This document shows positions 1 through 6,908 of a stretch of DNA of 34,343 nucleotides, one piece after another; the stretch's first letter is position 1, and every line of letters begins with the position of its first letter. Both the position numbers and the translations under genes were made by a program. Location of the stretch: positions 1 through 34,343 of the forward strand of contig DHWR01000030.1 of NCBI GenBank assembly GCA_002413265.1. Direction: 5' to 3'. The notes beneath the pieces are model-generated. The model was not told where the DNA came from. It did no database searches and saw only the letters and a list, made by a program, of their open reading frames with translations. The DNA comes from Chloroflexi bacterium UBA5177 (GTDB lineage Bacteria; Chloroflexota; UBA5177).

Positions 1-347
1 TTCTCCGCCCGAAAATTGTGCTCGATGTAGTACAGCTTTACCGGCTGTGGCAGCTTGTGCATGCCGTGCTGTAAGTAGGCCCGCATCACCGGAGCGGTCG
101 TTTCGGGACGAAGCGAAATCTCGTCTCCGCTGCGATCCAGGAAGCTGTACATCTCTTTCTCGACGATGTCGGTTGCCTGGCCGCTCGTTCTCGAGAAGAG
201 GGACGTTTCGGCGATGGTTGGGGTCTCGATGCGGAGGTATCCGAACAGGCGAGCCACTTCTTCGGCGTGGCTAATCACGAAATTCCAGTAGGGCCAGTCC
301 TCAGGCAGGATGTCCTGAGTCCCTTTGGGCGTAGAAAACGTCGTCAC
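1..347 (-). CDS. hisS: Histidine--tRNA ligase, N-terminal part (cut by window start)
   Basis: Charges tRNA-His with histidine in the cytoplasm. Only the first ~115 residues are in the window; the rest lies to the left. Reading from the GTG at 347, the protein opens with TFSTPKGTQDILPEDWPYW, the usual class II HisRS N-terminus. It continues with ETPTIAETSLFSRTSG and then with the motif 1/2 region RPETTAPVMRAYLQHGM and YYIEHNFRAE. The start is forced: an in-frame TAG lies 36 bases upstream with no ATG between, and GAGG sits about 12 bases before the GTG. It is the last visible gene of the nrdR-yfiH-yggS-yggT-yggU run on the same strand, separated from yggU by 89 bases in which I see no convincing promoter or terminator. 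Identity is secure from motifs. Confidence 0.93.
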   Translation of the reverse strand, partial: MTTFSTPKGTQDILPEDWPYWNFVISHAEEVARLFGYLRIETPTIAETSLFSRTSGQATDIVEKEMYSFLDRSGDEISLRPETTAPVMRAYLQHGMHKLPQPVKLYYIEHNFRAE

Positions 348-436
348 GCCGCTCGCTGCCTCGTCGAAATGTGGTGCATAAGTCTACCGTCGAGTCCGGG
401 TTGGCTCGCCGGATTCACCGGCCGGAGTTTGACCCA

Positions 437-706
437 CTAGTCTCCAAAGCCAAGCCGGCGCATCACTTCCTGCAGGTCCAATTCGGCGATCTGAACGACT
501 TTATGCCGGCTGCTGTCACCGCGCAAGATGGTGACGTCTGACGGCGCGATGCGCAGCCTCTTGGCGAGGTACTTCAGCATGTCGCGGTTCGCCTTCCCGT
601 CAACTGGTACGGACTGGACGCGAACCTGCAGCTCGTTTCCGTCGAACGCGATGTCGTTGTCTCGTGCCTTTGGCGACACCCTGACGCGCAGGACCGCGTG
701 CGCCAT
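437..706 (-). CDS. yggU: DUF167 / YggU family protein
   Basis: An 89-residue cytoplasmic protein of the DUF167 (YggU) family, whose biochemical role is not established. Family features are clear: RVRVSPKARDN near the N-terminus, the central VDGKANRDMLKYLAKRL and the following RGDSSRHKVVQI. The length (about 90-100 aa) is normal. Its ATG at 706 lies one base after the yggT stop, so the two are probably translationally coupled. The pairing yggT-yggU downstream of yggS is a widespread bacterial arrangement linked to cell division and envelope genes, which supports the calls but does not reveal function. Confidence 0.9.
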   Translation of the reverse strand: MAHAVLRVRVSPKARDNDIAFDGNELQVRVQSVPVDGKANRDMLKYLAKRLRIAPSDVTILRGDSSRHKVVQIAELDLQEVMRRLGFGD

Positions 707-707
707 C

Positions 708-974
708 TCAGGTGGTGCTCTGAATAGCCTGCACCAGGAGATTTGCGATGAGCTGTACCAGGATTATGGCTACGAGCGGTGAGAGGTCGAGACCGCCCAT
801 GGGCGGGAGGACTCGCCGTATCGGCCTGAGGACCGGCTCGGTTATCTCGGTCAGCATCCGACCGAATGGGCTCGAATCCGCGGGCATGAACCAGCTGAGA
901 AGCGCCCGCACGATGATCGCGATCATCAGCACGTACCCAAGGATGGTCACAAAGTTCGCCAAGAAAATACCCAT
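708..974 (-). CDS. yggT: YggT family membrane protein
   Basis: An 88-residue inner-membrane protein of the YggT family. It has two hydrophobic segments: residues ~3-27 (LANFVTILGYVLMIAIIVRALL) and ~68-85 (SPLVAIILVQLIANLLVQ). Between them is the family signature, with SWFMPADSSPFGRML followed by TEPVLRPIRRVLPPMGGLDLSP. I take the ATG at 974, giving MGIFLANF, which leaves 7 bases after yggS. A TTG at 1022 would add 16 residues and overlap yggS by 41 bases, and the added sequence is not hydrophobic and not family-like. The molecular role is uncertain; homologues have been linked to envelope organisation and osmotic stress. Confidence 0.9.
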   Translation of the reverse strand: MGIFLANFVTILGYVLMIAIIVRALLSWFMPADSSPFGRMLTEITEPVLRPIRRVLPPMGGLDLSPLVAIILVQLIANLLVQAIQSTT

Positions 975-981
975 GGCTAAT

Positions 982-1680
982 TCACGGATTCCCCGCCCGC
1001 TCTCCAAAAACGGCTCTTCCAAGCCGCACTATTGTAGCGCCTTGCCGGATCGCCTCCTGATAGTCGTTGCTCATTCCCATGGAGAGCTCGGAGAAGCTAC
1101 CGAGTGCAAAGCGCTCCCGGATTTCATCGCGCAGATCCCGCAGACGGGAAAAAATCGGCCGAACCTCGATCGGATCGTCAACCAGGGGAGCGATGGTCAT
1201 CAGGCCACACGGCTCGATATTAGAAAGTTCGAGGAGCTCCGACACCTGGCGGCAAAGATCGTCGGGTTCAAAGCCACTCTTCGACGTCTCTCCCGCGACG
1301 TTGACCTCGAAGAGCGCGGGTACCTTGATGTCGAGCTGGTTCGCTCGCAGGTTCACCGCGTCGGCAATCCTTTTGCTGTCCAGTGACTGGATCATTTGGA
1401 AGGACGTCACCGCGGCCCTTGCCTTGTTGGTTTGCAAGTGTCCGATGAGATGCCAGCGGATGTTCGGCGTAAAGCTCTTGAGCTCTTCGCGCTTCGCTGC
1501 CGCCTCCTGAACCCTGTTTTCGCCAAAATCTCGCTGTCCCGCGCGGTAAGCATCTAGCAGCGACTCCGCTGGAAACGACTTGGAGACGGCTACGAGCGTC
1601 ACCGCGTCCGTTCGGCCGGCTGCGCTCAGCGTTTCCTCGATGGAGAGCCGCACGCTCGCCAGTCTGCCGGCGACGTCCAC
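982..1680 (-). CDS. yggS: YggS/PLPBP family pyridoxal-phosphate homeostasis protein
   Basis: A single-domain PLP-binding protein (232 aa) that buffers pyridoxal phosphate and has no known catalytic reaction. The PLP lysine is in VTLVAVSKSFP near residue 36. Other family blocks are FGENRVQEA, IRWHLIGHLQTNKAR, and near the C-terminus SMGMSNDYQEAIRQGATIVRLG, which binds the phosphate. The chosen start is the GTG at 1680, one base after the yfiH stop. It gives the short N-terminus normal for the family. An upstream TTG at 1716 would overlap yfiH by 35 bases. The gene sits between yfiH and yggT, as in many Gram-positive division-associated clusters. Confidence 0.93.
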   Translation of the reverse strand: MDVAGRLASVRLSIEETLSAAGRTDAVTLVAVSKSFPAESLLDAYRAGQRDFGENRVQEAAAKREELKSFTPNIRWHLIGHLQTNKARAAVTSFQMIQSLDSKRIADAVNLRANQLDIKVPALFEVNVAGETSKSGFEPDDLCRQVSELLELSNIEPCGLMTIAPLVDDPIEVRPIFSRLRDLRDEIRERFALGSFSELSMGMSNDYQEAIRQGATIVRLGRAVFGERAGNP

Positions 1681-1681
1681 C

Positions 1682-2482
1682 TCAGCCCTTGGATGCGAGA
1701 CCGATGCAGGCGCCAAACCGACCGGTCTGGCCGTGTTCGGCTCGATGTGAGAAGTAGTCGGCTACGTGGCAGCTCGTGCAGATGTTTAGCATCTCGATAT
1801 GCTCGTCCCTCACTCCAACCGAGGCAAGCTGGCATCGGTTCGTGTTCCAGAGATCGAGCATGCACTTCTCGCCGGCTGGCCGCACGGATGCGTAAGTCCC
1901 GTTCTCCGCGAAATTCTCAAGCACCTGTGGGCCAACGTCATAACAGCATGGACCTATCGACGGCCCAATCGAGACGAGAATATCTGACGGCCGGCAGCCA
2001 AATTCTGCCTGCACGGTCTCGATCATCGCTTCCGAAATGCGCAGAGCCGTCCCGCGCCAGCCGGCATGGGCCAGTCCAATCACTCGGCGATACGGGTCCC
2101 AGAACAACAGCGGCACGCAGTCCGCGAACGTCATCAAGAATGAGGTGCCTGGCGAATTGCTGACCACGCCGTCGCCGCGAAAAAAGTCCTCCTGCGTGGC
2201 AGGTGTGCCGTCAACGCCATCCCTGAAGACGGAGACGTGACGGCCGTGCTCAAGGCGCGCCGAGAAGACCTGTCCTGGCGCGCCGCAGGCTTCGAGAAGA
2301 AGGCGGCGATTTTCGAGCACGTTGGCTTCCGAGTCAGGCGTACTCAGGCCCACGTTCAAGGTTGCGTATGGAGCCGGGCTGACCCCTCCATGCCGAGTTC
2401 CAACCGCATGAGTGACTCCGTGAAGAAGGCGCGAACGTCGGACGAAAGGTCTTACCGTTTGCTGCGTCGTAACGGGCGGCAT
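1682..2482 (-). CDS. yfiH: YfiH/PgeF (LACC1-like) multicopper-fold purine nucleoside enzyme
   Basis: A 266-residue member of the DUF152/YfiH family. Family members have been reported as zinc-dependent purine nucleoside phosphorylase/adenosine deaminase-like enzymes (the LACC1 relatives) and as a cell-wall quality factor (PgeF). The substrate here cannot be told from sequence. The metal-site blocks are all present: the N-terminal TRHGGVSPAPYATLNVG, then TFADCVPLLFWDP, then HAGWRGTALRI and the IGPSIGPCCYDVG segment. The C-terminal ICTSCHVADYFSHRAE is also typical. It starts 12 bases after nrdR, from an ATG with only a weak purine-rich site upstream, and is followed one base later by yggS. Confidence 0.9.
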   Translation of the reverse strand: MPPVTTQQTVRPFVRRSRLLHGVTHAVGTRHGGVSPAPYATLNVGLSTPDSEANVLENRRLLLEACGAPGQVFSARLEHGRHVSVFRDGVDGTPATQEDFFRGDGVVSNSPGTSFLMTFADCVPLLFWDPYRRVIGLAHAGWRGTALRISEAMIETVQAEFGCRPSDILVSIGPSIGPCCYDVGPQVLENFAENGTYASVRPAGEKCMLDLWNTNRCQLASVGVRDEHIEMLNICTSCHVADYFSHRAEHGQTGRFGACIGLASKG

Positions 2483-2494
2483 GACGCCCGCATC

Positions 2495-2971
2495 TTAGCC
2501 GACGCGTGCCTTCTCGCCGGCTTCCGACGAGGCCAGACGCTCCATCTCCCGCCGCATGTCGTCCAGATCTGCAAATGATTTGTAAACGCTGGCGAACCGG
2601 ATATATGCGACCTGGTCGAGCTCACGGAGCGCTTCCATGGCGTACTCGCCGATTAAGGTGCTCTGTATCTCCGGCGTTCCTAGGCGATGAATTCGGTGCT
2701 CGATGTTTCTGGCAAGCGCCTCCACGGTTTCGACCGGAAGATCGCGTTTCTCGCAGGCCTTCCACATGTTCTTGACCAATTTGTGGCGATCGAATTCTTC
2801 GCGCCGTCCGTCGCGCTTCACGACCTGAAGGCTGAGGGCGACGCGTTCGTAGGTGCTGAAACGTTGTCCGCACGAGGTGCACTCGCGCCTGCGACGGATG
2901 CTTTCGCCTGCCTCGATGTCCCGCGAGTCAACGACCCGGGAGTCGTTGTGTCCACAAAACGGGCACTTCAT
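2495..2971 (-). CDS. nrdR: Transcriptional repressor NrdR
   Basis: Zinc- and ATP/dATP-dependent repressor of ribonucleotide reductase genes, 158 aa. The N-terminal zinc ribbon has two Cys pairs (CPFC and CTSC), with the conserved DSRVVDSR and RRRRECTSCGQRFSTYERV context. The ATP-cone domain follows, starting near VVKRDGRREEFDRHKL and ending about residue 135. The second ATG (2971) is chosen over the first at 2977, because GGGGAG lies exactly 6 bases before it and it gives the standard MKCPFCGH opening. No reductase gene is in the window, and I saw no clear NrdR box in the upstream region. It is the first gene of the nrdR-yfiH-yggS-yggT-yggU run and is divergent from the tRNA nucleotidyltransferase gene. 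Confidence 0.95.
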   Translation of the reverse strand: MKCPFCGHNDSRVVDSRDIEAGESIRRRRECTSCGQRFSTYERVALSLQVVKRDGRREEFDRHKLVKNMWKACEKRDLPVETVEALARNIEHRIHRLGTPEIQSTLIGEYAMEALRELDQVAYIRFASVYKSFADLDDMRREMERLASSEAGEKARVG

Positions 2972-3000
2972 CTGCATCTCCCCGAAGCCCGGTTATGTAA

Positions 3001-3040
3001 AATTCCATACAGTATAACGCAATCTCTGGGAATTTCGCCC
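3001..3040. promoter_or_regulatory. Divergent promoter region between nrdR and cca (weak)
   Basis: The 108-base gap between the two divergent genes holds the only A+T-rich patch nearby. On the minus strand TATACT (3016-3011) could be a -10 for nrdR, about 40 bases before its ATG. On the plus strand TATAAC (3013-3018) could serve cca. Neither has a good -35 at 17 bases. No NrdR-box-like palindrome is evident. I am confident a promoter lies in this gap but not of these exact boxes. Confidence 0.3.
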
Positions 3041-3079
3041 GATTGAGGTAGCAGATGATGTGTTATCGGGAGGGTCACG

Positions 3080-4474
3080 GTGGGTCAGGAGACATTGCAG
3101 AGGCTGTTCGAAGCCGGCTCCGTACCGCACGCTCTCGCTCAACACTTCAGAGCTCATGGAGAGGAGCTGTATCTGGCGGGCGGAGCCATCCGAGACGCTC
3201 TTTTTGGTGCTGAAGAATCGGAGGTGAATTTCGACTTCGCAACTTCGGCCCTTCCAGACGTCAGCTTTGAGCTTCTCTCGAGCTACCCGAGAGCGCGTCC
3301 CTTTCGAGTTGGCGAAAAATACGGGACCATTGGCGCAAGGCTGGATACAGGGCTGATCGAGGTCACGACCTACCGCGTAGACGAGCAGTACGATCTTGGT
3401 TCGAGGAAGCCAACGGTCGAATTCGGGCGGAGTCTTGAAGCGGATCTGGCTCGCCGCGATTTCACCATCAACTCTATGGCCCTCGACCCTCTAAACGGCT
3501 CTCTGATCGATCCGTTCGGGGGAGTTCAGGACATCTCGAAGAGACTGGTGCGGGCCGTGGGGGATCCGCGGCGCCGATTTGCAGAGGATCCGCTACGCCT
3601 GCTGCGGGCAGTACGGTTTGCCGCACGATTCGACGGCGTGATCGAGCGGGGAACCTGGAGCGCCATCCTTGGGTCGGCCGAAGGTGTGAGGTCGATATCC
3701 AGAGAGCGGGTACGCGACGAATACTCGAGAATGCTCGTTGGCAACCGCCCGTCTCGTGCCCTGGCGGCGCTGAGGGACAGCGGTTTGATACTGAGCTCAG
3801 TTCCCCAACTGCTCGAACTGACTCGCATGCACGATCATGGCCCGCGTCACCCATTGGGACTGTGGGAGCACGAAATGCGAGTGGTCGAGGCGGTCTCTCC
3901 GAGGCCCAACCTTCGCTGGGCAGCTCTGCTGCACGACATTGCGAAGCCCAGAACACGCAGCCACGAGCCGGATGGCCGGCCTCGGTTTTTCCATCACGAG
4001 GAGATCGGCGCCGAAATGGCGCGACACATCCTCAGTGGACTTCGATATTCAAACAATTTCATCGAAGAGGTGGCTCGGGTCGTGGAGACTCACATGCAGC
4101 TCCACGCATACGCCGATGACTGGTCAGACGGCGCCGTGCGAAGGCTTATGATGCGCCTCGGCCCTCAGCTTGGAAATGCCATCGAGCTGGCTCGCGCAGA
4201 TGCGGCGGCTCACGGGGAGATGGGGCGATCCGACAACGCTTGGAAGTTTGATGCCCTGGAAGCGCGCCTCAGTGAGCTGAATCAGGTATCGACTAGCAAT
4301 CTGAAGAGCCCTTTGAGCGGCGATGAGCTGATGCAGCGCTACGATCGGCCTCCAGGCCCATGGATCGCAAAGATCAAGAATGAGCTCGAGGACGAGGTCG
4401 TCGAGGGCCGCCTCTCACCCAACGATCGGGAGCAAGCGTGGTCGATCGCGGATACGCTCGTCGATCAAGCTTAA
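3080..4474 (+). CDS. cca: CCA tRNA nucleotidyltransferase / poly(A) polymerase family with HD domain
   Basis: A 464-residue class II nucleotidyltransferase that should add or repair the tRNA 3' CCA. The N-terminal head has GGAIRD (34-39), RRDFTIN (125-131) and the EDPLRLLRAVRF neck motif (169-180). An HD phosphohydrolase domain follows (LLHDIAKPRTRS near residue 287), as in the HD-containing bacterial members. The start is the GTG at 3080 with GGGAGGG 5 bases upstream. Odd point: the catalytic D-x-D of motif A reads N50-F-D52, so the first metal-binding Asp is Asn (codon AAT). CCA addition may therefore be impaired or this may be a specialised paralogue. The tRNA-Asn in this window already encodes CCA. 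Confidence 0.88.
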   Translation: MGQETLQRLFEAGSVPHALAQHFRAHGEELYLAGGAIRDALFGAEESEVNFDFATSALPDVSFELLSSYPRARPFRVGEKYGTIGARLDTGLIEVTTYRVDEQYDLGSRKPTVEFGRSLEADLARRDFTINSMALDPLNGSLIDPFGGVQDISKRLVRAVGDPRRRFAEDPLRLLRAVRFAARFDGVIERGTWSAILGSAEGVRSISRERVRDEYSRMLVGNRPSRALAALRDSGLILSSVPQLLELTRMHDHGPRHPLGLWEHEMRVVEAVSPRPNLRWAALLHDIAKPRTRSHEPDGRPRFFHHEEIGAEMARHILSGLRYSNNFIEEVARVVETHMQLHAYADDWSDGAVRRLMMRLGPQLGNAIELARADAAAHGEMGRSDNAWKFDALEARLSELNQVSTSNLKSPLSGDELMQRYDRPPGPWIAKIKNELEDEVVEGRLSPNDREQAWSIADTLVDQA

Positions 4475-4481
4475 AGAGCGC

Positions 4482-4490
4482 TGATAGAAT
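4482..4490 (+). promoter_or_regulatory. Possible extended -10 promoter for the ferredoxin gene
   Basis: TGATAGAAT has the form of an extended -10 element (TG, one base, TAGAAT). It ends only 5 bases before the ATG at 4496, so a transcript from it would be leaderless or nearly so. There is no matching -35. It overlaps the region just after the cca stop codon. This is seen in sequence only and its activity is inferred. Confidence 0.3.
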
Positions 4491-4495
4491 CGCCA

Positions 4496-4840
4496 ATGTC
4501 TGACATGGCCGCCCCGTCTTCAGAAACGGATCGTGTAAAGCTTCGCTACGGGGATGAAGATCTCGTTTCGCGGCGAGGACAGCGTCTCCTCGATGCCATA
4601 CTGTCCGCCGGAATCGATCACCGACACGTGTGTGGCGGCCATGGCTTCTGCACATCCTGCCGAGTCGAAGTCGTCGCAGGGTCTGAGGCTCTGTCGCCCG
4701 TCTCGTCTCTTGAGCGGGAACGGTTGGGGCTCGAAGCCGGCCGCTTGAGACTGGCATGCCAAACCGTCATTCAAGGCAACGCTTCGATTCGGGTGCCTGA
4801 GGTCGCAGCCCCGCGCTTCTCTCCCTTCGAGGACGACTAG
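4496..4840 (+). CDS. 2Fe-2S plant-type ferredoxin
   Basis: A small (114 aa) soluble electron carrier with one 2Fe-2S cluster. The four ligands are Cys46, Cys52, Cys55 and Cys88, in the pattern C-x5-C-x2-C...C (CGGHGFCTSC and later LACQT). The CGGHGFC form, with a His in the loop, resembles adrenodoxin-like and chlorosome-type ferredoxins more than photosynthetic ones. The N-terminal VKLRYGDEDLVSRRGQRLLDAI forms the beta-grasp start. It follows cca by 21 bases and may have its own near-leaderless promoter. No reductase partner lies beside it, so the electron acceptor is unknown. Confidence 0.88.
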   Translation: MSDMAAPSSETDRVKLRYGDEDLVSRRGQRLLDAILSAGIDHRHVCGGHGFCTSCRVEVVAGSEALSPVSSLERERLGLEAGRLRLACQTVIQGNASIRVPEVAAPRFSPFEDD

Positions 4841-4848
4841 AACCCGGG

Positions 4849-5271
4849 ATGAGCCAACCCTACAGGCTCGAGGAGGAACCCTCAGAGTTCCAGGAGAATC
4901 TCGGTTGCGTCGACGTCGCCGCGGCCAGCATGGGTATGGGCTGTGCGATGGCAGTGCGAACGGTCATTCTCGTAGCGGCCCTGGTGATTCTGTTTCTGGC
5001 CCTACACTTCGCTAGCGGCAGCGGTGGCGGGGTTCAAACGATTCAATTGGGGCCCGGAGGCACGGCTCGCATACTCAACCAGGGAGTTAATGGGTGGGCG
5101 CTCATACTCGCGTATCTCCCTCTCCTCCAGGTAGAGCTCTTCGGGGGAGTAATGAATGAGCTTCATCGTCGTACTCACGTCCTCGAGGAGGTGAAGCCGC
5201 TCCTTCTCTCCCAATCGCTTGATCACCACTTGAACGATGGCGAATGCCATCTTGCTCAAATCCAGCAGTGA
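4849..5271 (+). CDS. Hypothetical single-pass membrane protein overlapping gpgS on the other strand
   Basis: An open frame of 140 codons starting 8 bases after the ferredoxin stop. The first ~75 residues look protein-like: an acidic N-terminus (YRLEEEPSEFQENLG), a hydrophobic segment (~36-56, VRTVILVAALVILFLALHFAS) and a glycine-rich linker. From base 5002 on it is antisense to the 3' end of the UspA-GpgS gene, and that part reads like a shadow of it. Possibilities are a true gene with a 270-base convergent overlap, a shorter ancestral gene run into by the neighbour, or a chance frame. I recognise no family. Confidence 0.4.
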   Translation: MSQPYRLEEEPSEFQENLGCVDVAAASMGMGCAMAVRTVILVAALVILFLALHFASGSGGGVQTIQLGPGGTARILNQGVNGWALILAYLPLLQVELFGGVMNELHRRTHVLEEVKPLLLSQSLDHHLNDGECHLAQIQQ

Positions 5272-6900
5272 CTGATTTCTGTGGATTCGCTCTTCGAGAT
5301 CGGTTTGAGCAATGCTGCGAAGGCCGAACTGGTCCAGAATGTCGATCAAGAGCCCGGTCTCAACACCATAGCCCGTGAAGAACGGGACAGATTCCAGCAC
5401 CTCTCGCCGCCCCGCCATCTCGCCCGCCAGCGGCTGAACCAAACCGGACAGCTGCGGGTAGAAGAGGTTGAATAAGGGCCTAGAGGTGAGCTCGGTCACA
5501 CGGCCGCCACCGGTGGTGGCGAGCTTGCCTCCCAAATTCAAGGGGCGACGGTAAAACCCCTTGACAAAGCCGAGGTGCGGCTGCGTGAGCAAGGGTCCTA
5601 TCAACCCATACACGAACTTCGGGTGAATGCCGGTGATGTCGGAGTCGATCCACACCACGATGTCTCCCTTCGTGACGTAGAGGCTCTTCCACAGCCCTTC
5701 TCCTTTGCCCACGTGGGAGCCATATTCCGGCAAGATCTCCGGGTGCCTGTGAACCGGCACGCCCAGAGATGTGGCTATTTCGGCAGTCCGATCCTCGGAA
5801 TTGCTATCGATAACAATGAACTCATCGAGGAGCGGATACCTATCCACTAGCGCCGACTTGATAGTCGAAATGATGTTGCCTACAGTTTTTTCCTCGTTGA
5901 GCGTCGGCAGCACGAGACTGATCGTGAGCCCCTGGCGCTCTTTGAGATCAATGAGGTAGCGAAGCGAGCGAAATTCGCGGCTGTGGAAGGTGTTTTCGGC
6001 GAACCAGCGATCCACCAGCTCGGATATATTCCCGGCGGCAACCTCGGCTAGGCCCTTTCGACCAAAAGTACTCATGGTCACCGGTTCGCGGGTTTTCACA
6101 ACGATTACCTGCGCATTGAGTCCCTCGGCAACGGCCGTGGGGATGCGGCCGAAGAGGTACGGCGAGGTCTCGTCCCGACCAGACGATCCCATGACGATGA
6201 CATCCTGGTCGGCGCCATAAGAAAGGAGAGCGGTCTCGACTGAATCCGCCTCGATCTGAAGGAGCTGGATCCGGGAATATTGAACGCCCTGCCGAATGAT
6301 CTGGAAATAGCGCTCTTCAATCTCTCTTCGGCGAGGGCTCCAGTGAGACGCGCTGATGTGCATGAGCGTCAAGACTGCCTCGTGGCGCTCAGCCATTGCT
6401 TCGGCCAGTTTAAGAGCGAGGCGAGCGTGCGGCCCGCCTCGGGCTGGGATCAGCACCCGAGACACGCGGCGGGAGGAGCCTTCCTTCACGACGGCGATGT
6501 CACATGGAGGGTCGTCGACCAGGGTCTCGAGCATGTCATTCTCGGTCCGATGCTTTCCCGGCTTCCAACCGAGCAGAAGGAGGTCTGCAGACGAGTCTTC
6601 AGCGGCCTCGCGTATCCCGCTCTCCAGAGAATGGGAGGTGCGCACCTCGGCCCTGTATTCGCGACCAGGATGCATGGATGCAACGCGGCGAAGCAGCTCA
6701 CGACGGCGGCGAGCGAGTAGTGCCGCCTCGCTCAGTGAACGTTCACTGGGCACCTCCACGACGCTGAGAACAGTTCCGTGGCCTCCGTACGAGTCGAGGA
6801 GCGCGGTCGCTACGTCCAACAAGCTGCGTGAGGTAGAGAGCTTTGCCGCGGGTACGAGTACATTCAGTCGGCCGTCACCCGAGGAGGCTTGCTTGTCCAA
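5002..6900 (-). CDS. gpgS: UspA-UspA-glucosyl-3-phosphoglycerate synthase fusion
   Basis: A 632-residue fusion. Residues ~10-140 and ~146-270 are two universal-stress-protein folds. The second keeps the nucleotide-binding GSSGRDETSPYLFGR (G-x2-G-x9-G); the first is degenerate. Residues ~285-605 are a GT81 family synthase that would transfer glucose from a sugar nucleotide to 3-phosphoglycerate. Its marks are LVLPTLNEEKTVG, the DSD metal site (419-421), GFVKGFYRRP, GGGRVTEL (464-471), then QPLAGEMAGRREVLE and FFTGYGVETG. The start is a TTG at 6900, with AAGG 6 bases upstream and 8 bases after the GT4 stop. The last ~15 residues are antisense to the 4849-5271 frame. Known GpgS enzymes lack Usp domains, so nucleotide or stress control of synthesis is a natural inference. 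Confidence 0.9.
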   Translation of the reverse strand: MDKQASSGDGRLNVLVPAAKLSTSRSLLDVATALLDSYGGHGTVLSVVEVPSERSLSEAALLARRRRELLRRVASMHPGREYRAEVRTSHSLESGIREAAEDSSADLLLLGWKPGKHRTENDMLETLVDDPPCDIAVVKEGSSRRVSRVLIPARGGPHARLALKLAEAMAERHEAVLTLMHISASHWSPRRREIEERYFQIIRQGVQYSRIQLLQIEADSVETALLSYGADQDVIVMGSSGRDETSPYLFGRIPTAVAEGLNAQVIVVKTREPVTMSTFGRKGLAEVAAGNISELVDRWFAENTFHSREFRSLRYLIDLKERQGLTISLVLPTLNEEKTVGNIISTIKSALVDRYPLLDEFIVIDSNSEDRTAEIATSLGVPVHRHPEILPEYGSHVGKGEGLWKSLYVTKGDIVVWIDSDITGIHPKFVYGLIGPLLTQPHLGFVKGFYRRPLNLGGKLATTGGGRVTELTSRPLFNLFYPQLSGLVQPLAGEMAGRREVLESVPFFTGYGVETGLLIDILDQFGLRSIAQTDLEERIHRNQSLLDLSKMAFAIVQVVIKRLGEKERLHLLEDVSTTMKLIHYSPEELYLEEREIREYERPPINSLVEYASRASGPQLNRLNPATAAASEV

Positions 6901-6908
6901 CGTCGGCC

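Noticed and set aside
348..436. CCGG-rich inverted repeat between yggU and hisS as a terminator.
   Set aside because: The pairing is short and imperfect with no T-run, and co-transcription of hisS with the upstream genes is equally likely.
748..1386. A 212-codon plus-strand frame.
   Set aside because: It is antisense to yggT and yggS, both of which have clear family motifs.
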